Made by a program: the position numbers and the translations under genes. A stretch of DNA of 64,000 bases, taken from the NCBI GenBank assembly GCA_031363915.1, contig JANLVI010000007.1, forward strand, positions 248,001 to 312,000, read 5' to 3'. How positions within the stretch are numbered: position 1 is the first letter of the stretch; each line of letters starts with the position of its first letter. Below are positions 33,666-42,777 of the stretch, one piece after another. Under the pieces are notes generated by a model. That model was not told the origin of the DNA. It ran no database searches and worked only from the letters and a program-made list of their open reading frames with translations. Source of the DNA: JANLVI01 sp031363915. Lineage in GTDB: Bacteria; Vulcanimicrobiota; Vulcanimicrobiia; Vulcanimicrobiales; Vulcanimicrobiaceae.

Positions 33666-34445
33666 CTACCGGACGGGCGCAATCGCCCATAAACCGTCGG
33701 GCTGGTTCGTGGTGAACTGGTTGAGCGGGAATAGCGACGTGATGCGCGGGACGAAGCCGATTCGGATTGCCGTCGCATCGATCCGATCGACGCGGCGCAG
33801 CGCCTCGCGTAGCGATCGCTTCGTAAAGAACTGGACGTGGATAGGGGGGATCCAGGCGGGATCGGTCGCGGTCCGCACCCCGCGCGAGCCCCAGTTGGGA
33901 ACCGTTACGTAAATGATACCGCGGGATGCCGTGCGGTCCGCAAGGGAGGTAAGCGTCTCGATCGGTTTGGCGGTATGCTCCAGAAATTCGATCGCCGTAA
34001 CCGCATCGAACGGGCCGCGCGGCGCCCCGTCTGCCGCGCTCGATTCAAACCTTACAGATCCCCCGAAAGAGGCGCGCGCTACCGCAAGCGCCGAGTTGGA
34101 CACATCGCAGCCGACAGCGGTCCAGCCGCGTTTGCTGGCCTCGTAGGCAAAGCGCCCCGTTCCGCAGGCAATATCGAGCAGTCGACCCGCTGTCTTGACC
34201 GCGACGTGCGCGAAGAATGGCTCGTGGGTCTGCTCGAGTGTGGCTCCGTTCAATACGGCCGCGCGGGTCGATTCGACGAGCGTCTCGTTATAGATGCCGA
34301 ACCGATAGAGGTCGTCGTAGGGCACGGCCTCCGTGTTTTCTGCAAAGCGGTGCGTGCAGCGCGCACAGGCGTAGATGGGCGTCTCCCCGAGTTGTGTCTC
34401 GCGGGCGCTCGCATGCGCGGCGCAAATGGGGCACGTTTTCAGCAT
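33666..34445 (-). CDS. Class I SAM-dependent methyltransferase with N-terminal zinc ribbon
   Basis: 259 residues from the ATG at 34445. The N-terminus has two CxxC pairs (CPIC, CARC) like a zinc ribbon. The SAM-binding GxGxxG-type motif is LLDIACGTGRFAYEASKRG (about residue 97), with the acidic motif II GCDVSNSAL and motif IV FDAVTAIEFLEHT. This layout is that of Methyltransf_23 proteins that often modify sugars, lipids or natural-product intermediates. The substrate is unknown. An upstream ATG at 34475 would add about 10 residues. Convergent with sigB, divergent from alaS. Confidence 0.75.
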   Translation of the reverse strand: MLKTCPICAAHASARETQLGETPIYACARCTHRFAENTEAVPYDDLYRFGIYNETLVESTRAAVLNGATLEQTHEPFFAHVAVKTAGRLLDIACGTGRFAYEASKRGWTAVGCDVSNSALAVARASFGGSVRFESSAADGAPRGPFDAVTAIEFLEHTAKPIETLTSLADRTASRGIIYVTVPNWGSRGVRTATDPAWIPPIHVQFFTKRSLREALRRVDRIDATAIRIGFVPRITSLFPLNQFTTNQPDGLWAIAPVR

Positions 34446-34551
34446 CGTCCGACTATTGCCGCAGCCCTCGTGCATCTCTTTCCCACGCTGCTCGGGCTCT
34501 GGCCGCGCGCGGGGATGAGCACAGCTACTCTTTCTTGAACCCGGTCCGGTC

Positions 34552-37161
34552 ATGAAATCCCAGGAACTTCGCGCTGCCTTCGTTGATTTTTTCGTTGCGA
34601 ACGGCCATAAACACGTCCCCTCCGCGACTCTGATCCCCGATGCGATGTCCACGACGCTCTTTACGATCGCCGGGATGGAGCAGTTCGTCCCGAGCTTTTT
34701 GGGCGAAGTGCCGCCGCCGGCGAAGCGCGTGGTGACGGTCCAACGCTGCCTGCGTGTCGCGGGCGCGAAGAGCGACATCGAAAACGTCGGACGCACCGGG
34801 CGGCACGGCACGTTCCTCGAGATGCTGGGCAACTTCAGTTTCGGCGATTACTACAAGCGCGAGGCGATCGGGTACGCTTGGGACTTCGTCACCACGGTGA
34901 TGAAACTCGACCCGAATAAAATTTACGTCACGGTGCACACGACCGATGATGAAGCGGCGCGGATCTGGGAGAACGAGATCTGCATTCCGTCGAGCCGCAT
35001 CTCACGCTTCGATGAAGATAATTTCTGGACGATGGGGCCGACCGGTCCGTGCGGTCCGTGTTCGGAGATTTTCTACGATACGGGTGAGGCAAACTCGGCT
35101 GGTCCGGGCGATACCGGGCCGAACCTTGGCAATCGCTACGTCGAGATTTGGAACGTCGTGTTCCAACAGTACAACCGCGGTATCGACGGCAAGATGAGCG
35201 AGTTGCCGCGTAAGGCGATCGACACGGGCGCGGGCTTCGAACGCATGCTCGCCGTCGCCAACGGCAAGCTCAACATGTATGAAACCGATCTCTTTACGGA
35301 CCTCATCGCCGCGCAGCCGTCGATCGGGTCGACTTCGCTGACGCTCGCCGATCGGATCGTGCGCCGCAACATCATCGCCGACCACGCGCGTGCGGTAACG
35401 TTTCTGGTTGCCGACGGTGTGTATCCCTCGAACAACGATCGCGGCTACGTGCTGCGGTTTCTGATTCGGCGCGCAATCCGCAACGGACGACTACTCGGCT
35501 ATCCCAAAGAGTTCATGCCGCAGATGGCGGCGGCCGTCGTCGACTCGCTGGAACCAGGATACCCGATGCTGCGCGGCCGCTTGAACGACGTGCAACAAAC
35601 GCTGCGCACCGAAGAAGCAAGTTTCGTGAAAACGCTCGATCGCGGCTCGGAGATGCTGCAGCATCTCATCGACGAGGCCGTCATCGATTGCACGATGCTG
35701 CTCTCGGGTGAAGACGTATTCACGCTGCACGACACGTTCGGGTTCCCAGCCGAACTCACGCGCGAGATCGCGGGCGAAAAGGGTGTCGCCCTCGACACGA
35801 GTGCGTTCGAAGCGCACATGGACGAGCAACGCCAGCGCGCGCGTGCCGATGCGCGTTCGAAGCGCGGCGTCATTGCGGTCGTGGAACTGCCCGCTACGAA
35901 GAGCGTGTTCGAAGGTTATTCCGGGCTGGAAGCGCGCGGAAGCGTGATGGCGATTCTCGTGAACGGCGCGCCGGTCTACGAGCTTGCGGCCGGGGCGGAA
36001 GCCCAGCTCGTCCTCGATCGCACGTCGTTTTACGCTGAAAAAGGTGGTCAAATCGGCGATCACGGCACGATTGCGACGAGCGAGGGCATTTTCGAGGTGA
36101 CCGACACGCAATTCGTCGGCGAATCGATCGCGCATCACGGTCGTATGCAGAGCGGTTCGCTTGGCGTCGGCGACGCGGTTCAGACGAATGTCGATCCTCA
36201 GTGGCGCGAAGAGATTCGCCGACACCATACCTCTGCGCATCTCTTGCAGCGCGCGCTCAAAGACGTGCTCGGTGATGACGTGATGCAGGCCGGATCGTGG
36301 GTCGGCATCGATCGCATGCGATTTGATTTTCGCAGTCCCGGCGGCGCGCTCACACCCACGCAGCGTCGCGCCGTGACGCAAAAAGTTAACGCGATGATTC
36401 GCGAGGACCATCACCTCGAAACCGAAGAGTTGCCGATCGCCGAGGCCCAAGCCGGTGGCGCGATCTCGATGGCCGGTGAAAAATACGGCGACGTCGTGCG
36501 CGTGGTCAAAGCCGGACCGTCGGTCGAATTTTGTGGCGGAACGCACGCCCACTCGACGGGCGAACTCGGTCTCTTCGTCATCGTGAGCGAAGCCTCGATC
36601 GGCAGCGGCATCCGCCGCATCGAAGCGGTCGTCTCGAAGGCAGCGGAAGTGCTCGTCGAACGTCAGCAAGACACGCTCGCCGAACTCTCCGAATCACTTT
36701 CGAGCAAGCCCGAAGAACTGGTCGAACGCGTCGCGCGTATTCAATCCGAGGTGCGTGACTTGCAGAAAGCGCTCGGCGACATCCGTGCACGCATGGCCTC
36801 AGCCGACGCTCAGACCTATGTCGAGGCGGCTGAAACGCTCGGCGGAAAATCGGTCGTCGCGACGATCGTGCGCGAAGCGTCGGCCGATGCGCTCAAGACG
36901 CTCGGGAATGCGATCCGTTCGCGCATGAAGAGCGGCGTGATCGCACTCGTCGGCGTCGACGGTCAGAATGCATCGATCCTCGTGAACGCAAGCGACGATC
37001 TCGTCAAAGCAGGCGTGCACAGCGGAAACCTGGTGAAACTCGCGGCGCCGCTCGTCGGCGGAAAAGGCGGTGGAGCACCCGCACAGGCGCAAGGCGGCGG
37101 TAAAGACGCCGCGGGCGCGGATGCGGCGCTCGCCGCAATTCGGGAAGCGCTAAGCGCGTGA
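34552..37161 (+). CDS. alaS: Alanyl-tRNA synthetase
   Basis: 869-residue class II synthetase charging tRNA-Ala. N-terminal signature FVANGHKHVPSATLIPD and FTIAGMEQFVPSFLG; motif 2 region TVQRCLRVAGAKSDIENVG; GNFSFGDYYK. The editing domain has the zinc motifs HHTSAHLLQ and CGGTHAHSTGELG, which clear mis-acylated Ser and Gly. The C-terminal coiled coil and oligomerisation (C-Ala) domain follow. Full length. Its stop overlaps the start of the next gene. Confidence 0.97.
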   Translation: MKSQELRAAFVDFFVANGHKHVPSATLIPDAMSTTLFTIAGMEQFVPSFLGEVPPPAKRVVTVQRCLRVAGAKSDIENVGRTGRHGTFLEMLGNFSFGDYYKREAIGYAWDFVTTVMKLDPNKIYVTVHTTDDEAARIWENEICIPSSRISRFDEDNFWTMGPTGPCGPCSEIFYDTGEANSAGPGDTGPNLGNRYVEIWNVVFQQYNRGIDGKMSELPRKAIDTGAGFERMLAVANGKLNMYETDLFTDLIAAQPSIGSTSLTLADRIVRRNIIADHARAVTFLVADGVYPSNNDRGYVLRFLIRRAIRNGRLLGYPKEFMPQMAAAVVDSLEPGYPMLRGRLNDVQQTLRTEEASFVKTLDRGSEMLQHLIDEAVIDCTMLLSGEDVFTLHDTFGFPAELTREIAGEKGVALDTSAFEAHMDEQRQRARADARSKRGVIAVVELPATKSVFEGYSGLEARGSVMAILVNGAPVYELAAGAEAQLVLDRTSFYAEKGGQIGDHGTIATSEGIFEVTDTQFVGESIAHHGRMQSGSLGVGDAVQTNVDPQWREEIRRHHTSAHLLQRALKDVLGDDVMQAGSWVGIDRMRFDFRSPGGALTPTQRRAVTQKVNAMIREDHHLETEELPIAEAQAGGAISMAGEKYGDVVRVVKAGPSVEFCGGTHAHSTGELGLFVIVSEASIGSGIRRIEAVVSKAAEVLVERQQDTLAELSESLSSKPEELVERVARIQSEVRDLQKALGDIRARMASADAQTYVEAAETLGGKSVVATIVREASADALKTLGNAIRSRMKSGVIALVGVDGQNASILVNASDDLVKAGVHSGNLVKLAAPLVGGKGGGAPAQAQGGGKDAAGADAALAAIREALSA

Positions 37162-37868
37162 GACGCGCGCTCGCTCTTGCGGGCTTGCTGCTACTTGCGG
37201 CACCCGCTGCCGCTACGCTGCCGGCCGCGAGCGTCCCGTCGCTGCCGCCCTCGGCCGTGCTGGCGAAATATGCTGCGGCGCTTGCCGCGGCAAAAGAACC
37301 CGAGGCGTTTTCGTTCGAGTACGCGCTCGACCAGAGCGGCGTGCACAATCTTTCATCGCAGCACCGCGTGTACCGGAGCGGTTCGACGGAACGCGATGAG
37401 ACGATCGCGATCAACGGCCAGCAGACGCGCCGGCCGGAAGTGCGCATTTTTCGCAACCGGCCCAATCGCTACGCGCTCGCCAAACTCGCACCGCGGGAAG
37501 ATACGTACATCTTCATACCGACGGGGACGATCGTCTCCGGTAAGCATCGCGACTACGCGTTTCGGCTCTCGCCGTACAAGCCGCAGAGTTTCCGTATAGA
37601 TCGCGTCATCGTTGACGGCGTTACGTTCCTCCCGCGGAGTATCACGTACACCATGCACGCCGGTGCGAACGTCGGCACGGGCACGATCGTGTTTGGAAAG
37701 TCCGATAAATATTGGCTGGTCGGCTCGGCGACGGCGAGCGTCGGCGACTCGCGCGAGAAGATCGTGTGGTCGAGTTACCGCGTCATCGGCGTGATGCCGC
37801 GCGAGACGTTTGCCGAGCCCGAGCCCGTTCCGTCGGTCGTGGTCCCGCTCGTACCGGGCGGGCGGTAG
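37158..37868 (+). CDS. Secreted hypothetical protein
   Basis: 236 residues. A signal peptide is evident (RRALALAGLLLLAAPAAA, cleavage about residue 20). The mature part is beta-rich (FSFEYALDQSGVHNLSSQH, VRIFRNRPNRYALAKLA) and resembles outer-membrane lipoprotein-carrier-type (LolA-like) half barrels in pattern, but I cannot confirm it. GTG start overlapping the alaS stop by 4 bases. Convergent with the phosphatase gene. Confidence 0.5.
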   Translation: MRRALALAGLLLLAAPAAATLPAASVPSLPPSAVLAKYAAALAAAKEPEAFSFEYALDQSGVHNLSSQHRVYRSGSTERDETIAINGQQTRRPEVRIFRNRPNRYALAKLAPREDTYIFIPTGTIVSGKHRDYAFRLSPYKPQSFRIDRVIVDGVTFLPRSITYTMHAGANVGTGTIVFGKSDKYWLVGSATASVGDSREKIVWSSYRVIGVMPRETFAEPEPVPSVVVPLVPGGR

Positions 37869-37876
37869 CGGGCCTG

Positions 37877-38515
37877 CTAGAGCGCCTGGCCACCGATTTT
37901 GGCGTGCAAACCGGCGAGATGATCGCCGGTCGATTCGTTTAGGAGCGTCCACGTGGAGCCGACGACCTCGAACGTGGCGTAGGCCGCGTTCTCGACGTTG
38001 ACCTTCCACAAATCGGCGATCGGCCGATTCGCACCGCAGAGAATCGCCATGCGCACGACGGCGTCGTGCGAACAGACGAGCGTCGGGACCGCCGGCCGCA
38101 GCGCGGCGGCAAATTCGAGCCAGCGTTTGCGCACGTCGGCAAGCGTCTCGCCCCCGTCCCCGATAAACACGACGTTTTCGGGATCTTCTTTCCACATGCG
38201 CATCCGCTCGCCGTCGTTCGCGCGAATTTCTTCGCGGTAGCGGCCTTCCCATGATCCGTGCCCGATCTCGATGATGCGCGGATCGGTTTCGAGTTCGAGA
38301 TCCAGACGCGAGGCGGTGAACTGCGCGGTCGCCATGCAGCGCAGCAGCGGACTCGAAACGATCCGTCCGACCTGCATCTCCGGCCTCGCAAAAGCATTCG
38401 CAAGCGCCATTCCTTGGCGCACGCCGAGCGCACTGAGCGCGGACTCGCGGCGCCCCTGGTAGCGCCCCGCCATATTCCACGTGGTCTCGCCGTGGCGCGC
38501 TACGTGCACGCGCAC
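37877..38515 (-). CDS. Histidine phosphatase family protein
   Basis: 212 residues with the catalytic RHGETTWN motif near the N-terminus (His at residue 8) and a second conserved His in LVCSHDAVVRM. Family members include phosphoglycerate mutases, cobalamin-pathway and sugar-phosphate phosphatases. Downstream of serA, sharing one base with its stop, it could be a phosphoserine phosphatase of this superfamily, as found in some bacteria. That role is a guess from context. GTG start at 38515. Confidence 0.8.
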   Translation of the reverse strand: MRVHVARHGETTWNMAGRYQGRRESALSALGVRQGMALANAFARPEMQVGRIVSSPLLRCMATAQFTASRLDLELETDPRIIEIGHGSWEGRYREEIRANDGERMRMWKEDPENVVFIGDGGETLADVRKRWLEFAAALRPAVPTLVCSHDAVVRMAILCGANRPIADLWKVNVENAAYATFEVVGSTWTLLNESTGDHLAGLHAKIGGQAL

Positions 38516-40119
38516 TAGAGTGCGAGCATTTTCACCGATGCCACGCCGGGGATCGCGCGGAGCGCTTCGAGTGAGATTTCTTCGGCGGGCCGGTCGACGG
38601 AGAGCACCATGATCGCATCGCCGCCGATCATATTCCGCGAGACTTGCATCGTCGAGATATTGACGTTCGCCGCACCTAAGATGGTGCCGACATTGCCGAT
38701 CATGCCGGGAACGTCCGCATGACGCGTCATGATCAGCGTACCGACCGGGATCGCGTCGATTTCGTAGCCATCGATGTCAGTGATGCGGGGCATCCCGTTG
38801 ACGCTTATGCCGGTAATGGTGGTGCGGTCGCCGGCTAGGCGTAAGGTGCTCGCGTACGCGCCGCTTTGCGCTTCGCCGCGGACCTCGACGCGCACGCCGA
38901 GCTCGCGCGCGATCGCATCGGCGTTGACCACACTTACGCGACGATCGGTCGTCGTCTGCAAGAGTCCAGAGAGAAACGCGGTGACCAGCGGCGCCGGCGG
39001 AACTTCGGCAAGCGCGCCCTGCAGCACGAGCGAGAACGTCGGCATCTTGTCGCCGCGCGTGTACTGCGGGAAGAAGCGCCCGATACGATATGCCACATCG
39101 AGGAATGGTTTGACGAGATCGGCTTCGGGGCCGTCGGGGACCGGCGCGTTGACGACGCCGAGTGCCGGCGCGCCGAAGAGGACGGCGGCGACATCGGTCG
39201 CCAGCTCCGTTGCGATTCGCGCGAGGGCTTCGCGCGTCGAACCGCCGAGATGGGGCGTTGCGTAGACCTTCGGATGATGGTGCAGCTGCGCGCCCGTGCC
39301 GCCGACCGGCGGCGGCTCTTCGGCGACGACGTCGATCGCTGCACCTTTGATCGTGCCCGCATCGAGCGCGGCGAGGAGATCGGCTTCGACGATCACTCCG
39401 CCGCGCGCGCAATTTACGATGTATGCCGAAGGCTTCATCTGCGCGAGTTTCGCCGCATCGATCATGCCGCGCGTTGCTTGGGTGAGCGGCACGTGCAAGG
39501 TGACGAGGTCGGCTGAGCCGAGCAATGCATCGAGCGAGACGAGTTTTGCATCGAAGGCATCGGCGCGGGCGGAACTGATGTACGGGTCGTGCGTGAGGAT
39601 TTTCATCCCGAACGCTTTTGCGCGTACGGCGATACTGCCACCGATTCGACCGAGCCCGACGATCCCGAGTGTCTTACCCGCAAGTTCGAACCCGATGAAC
39701 GGTTTGCGGTCCCAAATCGATGCGCGTAGCGAAGCGACCGCATCGGGCGTAAAGCGCGCGAGCGAGAGCATCAGCGCAAACGTTTGTTCCGTCGCGGCAA
39801 GCGTATTCGCTGCGGGCGTATTGAGGACGATGATTCCGGCTTCGGTCGCGGCATCGACGTCGATCGCATCGACGCCGACCCCGGCTCGCGCAACGACGGT
39901 GAGGCTAGGACCGGCGGCGAGCAACTCGCGATCGACTTTCGTCTCGGAGCGCACGATGAGTCCGTCGGCCCCCGCAAGCGCAGCCATCAGCTCCGCGCGC
40001 GATTTTCCGACGAGCGAATCGACCGTGATTCCGTTATCCCGGAGCACGGCTAGGCCCGATTCGGCGAAGGCTTCGGCGATGACGACGCGACGTGGTCGGG
40101 AAAGGCTGGTCTGAGTCAC
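38515..40119 (-). CDS. serA: D-3-phosphoglycerate dehydrogenase
   Basis: 534 residues, long type. Order: substrate-binding half, NAD-binding Rossmann domain (GLGRIGGSIAVRAKAFGMKI), catalytic Arg/His regions (NCARGGVIVE, ATPHLGGSTREAL), an intervening allosteric domain (about 315-450), and a C-terminal ACT domain (PGMIGNVGTILGAANVNIS) that senses serine. It makes 3-phosphohydroxypyruvate for serine synthesis. I use the GTG at 40119 (MTQTSLSRPRRVV), since the family start is VVIAE; the longer frame to 40161 overlaps the divergent gene. Confidence 0.94.
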   Translation of the reverse strand: MTQTSLSRPRRVVIAEAFAESGLAVLRDNGITVDSLVGKSRAELMAALAGADGLIVRSETKVDRELLAAGPSLTVVARAGVGVDAIDVDAATEAGIIVLNTPAANTLAATEQTFALMLSLARFTPDAVASLRASIWDRKPFIGFELAGKTLGIVGLGRIGGSIAVRAKAFGMKILTHDPYISSARADAFDAKLVSLDALLGSADLVTLHVPLTQATRGMIDAAKLAQMKPSAYIVNCARGGVIVEADLLAALDAGTIKGAAIDVVAEEPPPVGGTGAQLHHHPKVYATPHLGGSTREALARIATELATDVAAVLFGAPALGVVNAPVPDGPEADLVKPFLDVAYRIGRFFPQYTRGDKMPTFSLVLQGALAEVPPAPLVTAFLSGLLQTTTDRRVSVVNADAIARELGVRVEVRGEAQSGAYASTLRLAGDRTTITGISVNGMPRITDIDGYEIDAIPVGTLIMTRHADVPGMIGNVGTILGAANVNISTMQVSRNMIGGDAIMVLSVDRPAEEISLEALRAIPGVASVKMLAL

Positions 40120-40138
40120 GGAGCGTAGTTGCACGCCG

Positions 40139-41614
40139 TTGGTTTCTCGCCTTCGTTTCACTGGATCGGCGTGTGCCGCGACGATTCTTCCGTTCGCAAC
40201 GTACCTGGTCTCGCTGCGTCCGGGCGTCGGCTACTGGGACACGGGCGAAATGCAGACGGTTCCGTACATCCTGGGCATCGCGCATCCGACCGGTTTTCCC
40301 GGGTACACGCTCCTTGGCTGGCTGTATTCCCACGTCGTCCCGATCGGCTCCGTCGCATGGCGGATGAACCTGCTCTCGGCCCTTTTCACGACTGCGACGT
40401 GTTGGTTCATTTACCGCATCATCGTCGAACGCGAGATCGAGCCGGAGTTTGCCGCCGGTTCGGCGCTGATCTTCGCGTTTACCAAGATCGCGTGGGAACA
40501 CGCAACGCGTGCGGACGTCCATCCGGTCGAACTCGCCTTCGGTACCGCCGCACTCTATACGCTGTTGCGCTGGGAGCGCACGCTCTCCACACGTGACTTA
40601 GCGTGGTCGGCATTTGCGTACGCCGCGGCGATGTGCGTCCACAGCGCCGCAGTATTGTTGCTGCCGGGTCTCTTCATCCTTGCGCTCGGTAAGATCGAGT
40701 TCGTCCGCGCCCGGGGATGGCTTGCAATCGCCGCGGCGCTGTTCTGCATCCCGCTCGTCTACGCATACTTGCCGGTCCGCAGCGCGATCGTCAGCGCCGA
40801 ACATCGCGATCCAACAGTGGCGCTCGGAATACCGCTGGGACGTCCGTTTTGGGACTACGATCATCCCTCATCGCTTGCAGGTCTGCGCACCCAGCTGACC
40901 GGGAGCGATTTCGAAGCGCATCTCGCACTACGGACGCTGCTCGCGCCGCGCGTGCTCGCGACGATCCCACAGCGCTTCGGTCCGAGTCTCGTGCGCGATC
41001 TTCCAAACGCACTTCTCTTTCTCGCGCTTATCGGATTCATCGTCGTCTTTCGCGCGCCGTACGTCGGCGGCGGCCTACTCCTCTTTGGCGGAATTCCGGT
41101 GCTCTTCGTGCTCGCCTACCCGGCAGAATCGGATATCGAACGCTATTTTCTACCGGCATACGTCAGCATCGCCGTTGCGATCGGGAGCGGCTCGTCCCGT
41201 CTTGCGCGCGCCGACGATCCGCGCGTCGCGCGCATCGGTTTCTCGTGTTTACTCGCGGCGTTTGGAATCATGGTTGCAAGCGATGTTATAACGCATCAAG
41301 ACTTCTTCCAACAGCCGTACGATCGCGGCCCGGCGGCGTTCGTCGACCGTATCAAAGCGCATACGCCGCGCAACGCGATCGTCGTCGTCGAATGGACGTA
41401 TGCCACGACGCTCGCTTACGAAACTTACGTCGAACACGCACTCGACGACCGAATCGTCGTGACGGGCTTTTACGATGACTATGCACGGCGTTTCGCCGGC
41501 TGGATGCAGACGCGTCCCGTCATCGTCGTGACGGAAGGGTCGCCGTATCTTGCGGGCATGAGACTCGTTCCGCAGGACGCCGCCGAACCCGCGATCTATC
41601 GAGTATTCCGATGA
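40139..41614 (+). CDS. DUF2723 membrane protein (GT117-like glycosyltransferase)
   Basis: 491-residue polytopic membrane protein. It begins with the DUF2723 signature YWDTGEMQTVPYILGIAHPTGFPGY-like stretch (positions about 32-56), whose acidic residue just after the first membrane helix is typical of GT-C enzymes using polyprenyl-linked sugars. About ten further hydrophobic helices follow, with a soluble C-terminal part. Related proteins are annotated as protein O-mannosyltransferase-like, but activity is unproven. TTG start at 40139, divergent from serA. Overlaps the next gene by 4 bases. Confidence 0.7.
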   Translation: MVSRLRFTGSACAATILPFATYLVSLRPGVGYWDTGEMQTVPYILGIAHPTGFPGYTLLGWLYSHVVPIGSVAWRMNLLSALFTTATCWFIYRIIVEREIEPEFAAGSALIFAFTKIAWEHATRADVHPVELAFGTAALYTLLRWERTLSTRDLAWSAFAYAAAMCVHSAAVLLLPGLFILALGKIEFVRARGWLAIAAALFCIPLVYAYLPVRSAIVSAEHRDPTVALGIPLGRPFWDYDHPSSLAGLRTQLTGSDFEAHLALRTLLAPRVLATIPQRFGPSLVRDLPNALLFLALIGFIVVFRAPYVGGGLLLFGGIPVLFVLAYPAESDIERYFLPAYVSIAVAIGSGSSRLARADDPRVARIGFSCLLAAFGIMVASDVITHQDFFQQPYDRGPAAFVDRIKAHTPRNAIVVVEWTYATTLAYETYVEHALDDRIVVTGFYDDYARRFAGWMQTRPVIVVTEGSPYLAGMRLVPQDAAEPAIYRVFR

Positions 41615-42777
41615 AGCGTTTCGTCCCGCTTTTCGCCGGCGCTCTCGCGGTACTCGTCGCGCTGATTTTCGCACATGGTCGCTCGACGCCGTATAACAAT
41701 TATGCGCTGCTCGCCGATGCGATACTCCACGGCCGGCTTTGGATCGATCCGCTGTGGCGCGATAGCCACATCGATGCGGTGCTCTTCAACGGACACCGCT
41801 ACATCGTCAACGATCCGGTTCCGGCGTTCTTCATGCTTCCGCTCGTGGCGATCTTCGGGGTCGATGCCAATCAGACGCTGCTCGCGTGCTTCTTCTGCGG
41901 CGCGGCATTCGCGGGCGCGTGGCTGATCCTTGAGCGACTCGAACTCGCGCTCGAACCAAAACTCTGGCTTGCCGTCGTCTTCCTGATCGGCACCGATCTC
42001 TTGTGGACGGCGATGCTCGGCGACGTGTGGTTCGTCGCGCAGACGGCCGCCGTCGCGTTTCTTACCCTCATGCTTGCCGAGCTGCTCGGAGAGTCGCGGC
42101 CGTGGCTGGTCATCGTGCTCTTTGCGCTCGCCGTCGGCTGTCGCTTCACGATCGTCATGGCGCTTCCGGTCGTGCTGTATTGGACGTACGCGGGGCTGCT
42201 GCGCCCGCAGACGGATCGCGCGGCGCTGCGCACGGCTCTGGTCACGCTGGTACCGTTCGGCACACTCTGGGTGGCCTACAACCTCGCGCGATGGGGTGTG
42301 CCGTGGGATAGCGGCCACACGATTTTCTTCCACCAAGACCAGGATGTCGGCTCGCGGACCGGCTCGCCGTTTTCGTTTGAAAATTTGCCCGATCAGCTGT
42401 ATTCGTTTTTCGTGCAGACGCCCAAATTTCAGGCAGCGGCCCCCTACGCGATCCCTGCGATGGAGGGCGTCGCGCTCACCTGGACCTCACCGATCCTCAT
42501 CTTCGCCGCCTGGGCGCGCAGCAGCCGCGCGGCGATTCTCAGCCTGTGGCTCGCCACGGTGCTAGTGGCCGGGCCTTCGTTCTTGTACTATGTCAACGGT
42601 GCGTCGCAGTTCGGGATGCGCCACGCGCTCGATTTCGAGCCGTTTCTTTTCGTGTTACTCGGCATTGCCGCGACACGCTCGTGGCCGCTGTGGGCGGCCG
42701 TGCTCGCGTTTTGGTCATCAGCGGTCGGCCTTTGGGGGATTTGGTACTGGAACGAGTTTTACCGAGTGACGTACTAG
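41611..42777 (+). CDS. Polytopic membrane protein, GT-C-like (copy 1)
   Basis: 388 residues with about ten transmembrane helices. The first external loop carries STPYNNYALLADAILHGRLW, and near the C-terminus is FGMRHALDFEPFLFVLLG. The same signature occurs in the next gene, so the two are paralogues. The topology and position after a DUF2723 protein suggest a GT-C type glycosyltransferase or a lipid-linked sugar handler. No catalytic residue can be pinned down. Overlaps its neighbours on both sides. Confidence 0.6.
   Translation: MKRFVPLFAGALAVLVALIFAHGRSTPYNNYALLADAILHGRLWIDPLWRDSHIDAVLFNGHRYIVNDPVPAFFMLPLVAIFGVDANQTLLACFFCGAAFAGAWLILERLELALEPKLWLAVVFLIGTDLLWTAMLGDVWFVAQTAAVAFLTLMLAELLGESRPWLVIVLFALAVGCRFTIVMALPVVLYWTYAGLLRPQTDRAALRTALVTLVPFGTLWVAYNLARWGVPWDSGHTIFFHQDQDVGSRTGSPFSFENLPDQLYSFFVQTPKFQAAAPYAIPAMEGVALTWTSPILIFAAWARSSRAAILSLWLATVLVAGPSFLYYVNGASQFGMRHALDFEPFLFVLLGIAATRSWPLWAAVLAFWSSAVGLWGIWYWNEFYRVTY

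Noticed and set aside
42546..42740. Extended start of the second GT-C-like gene
   Set aside because: The added residues are a shifted-frame reading of copy 1, arginine-rich and without helices.
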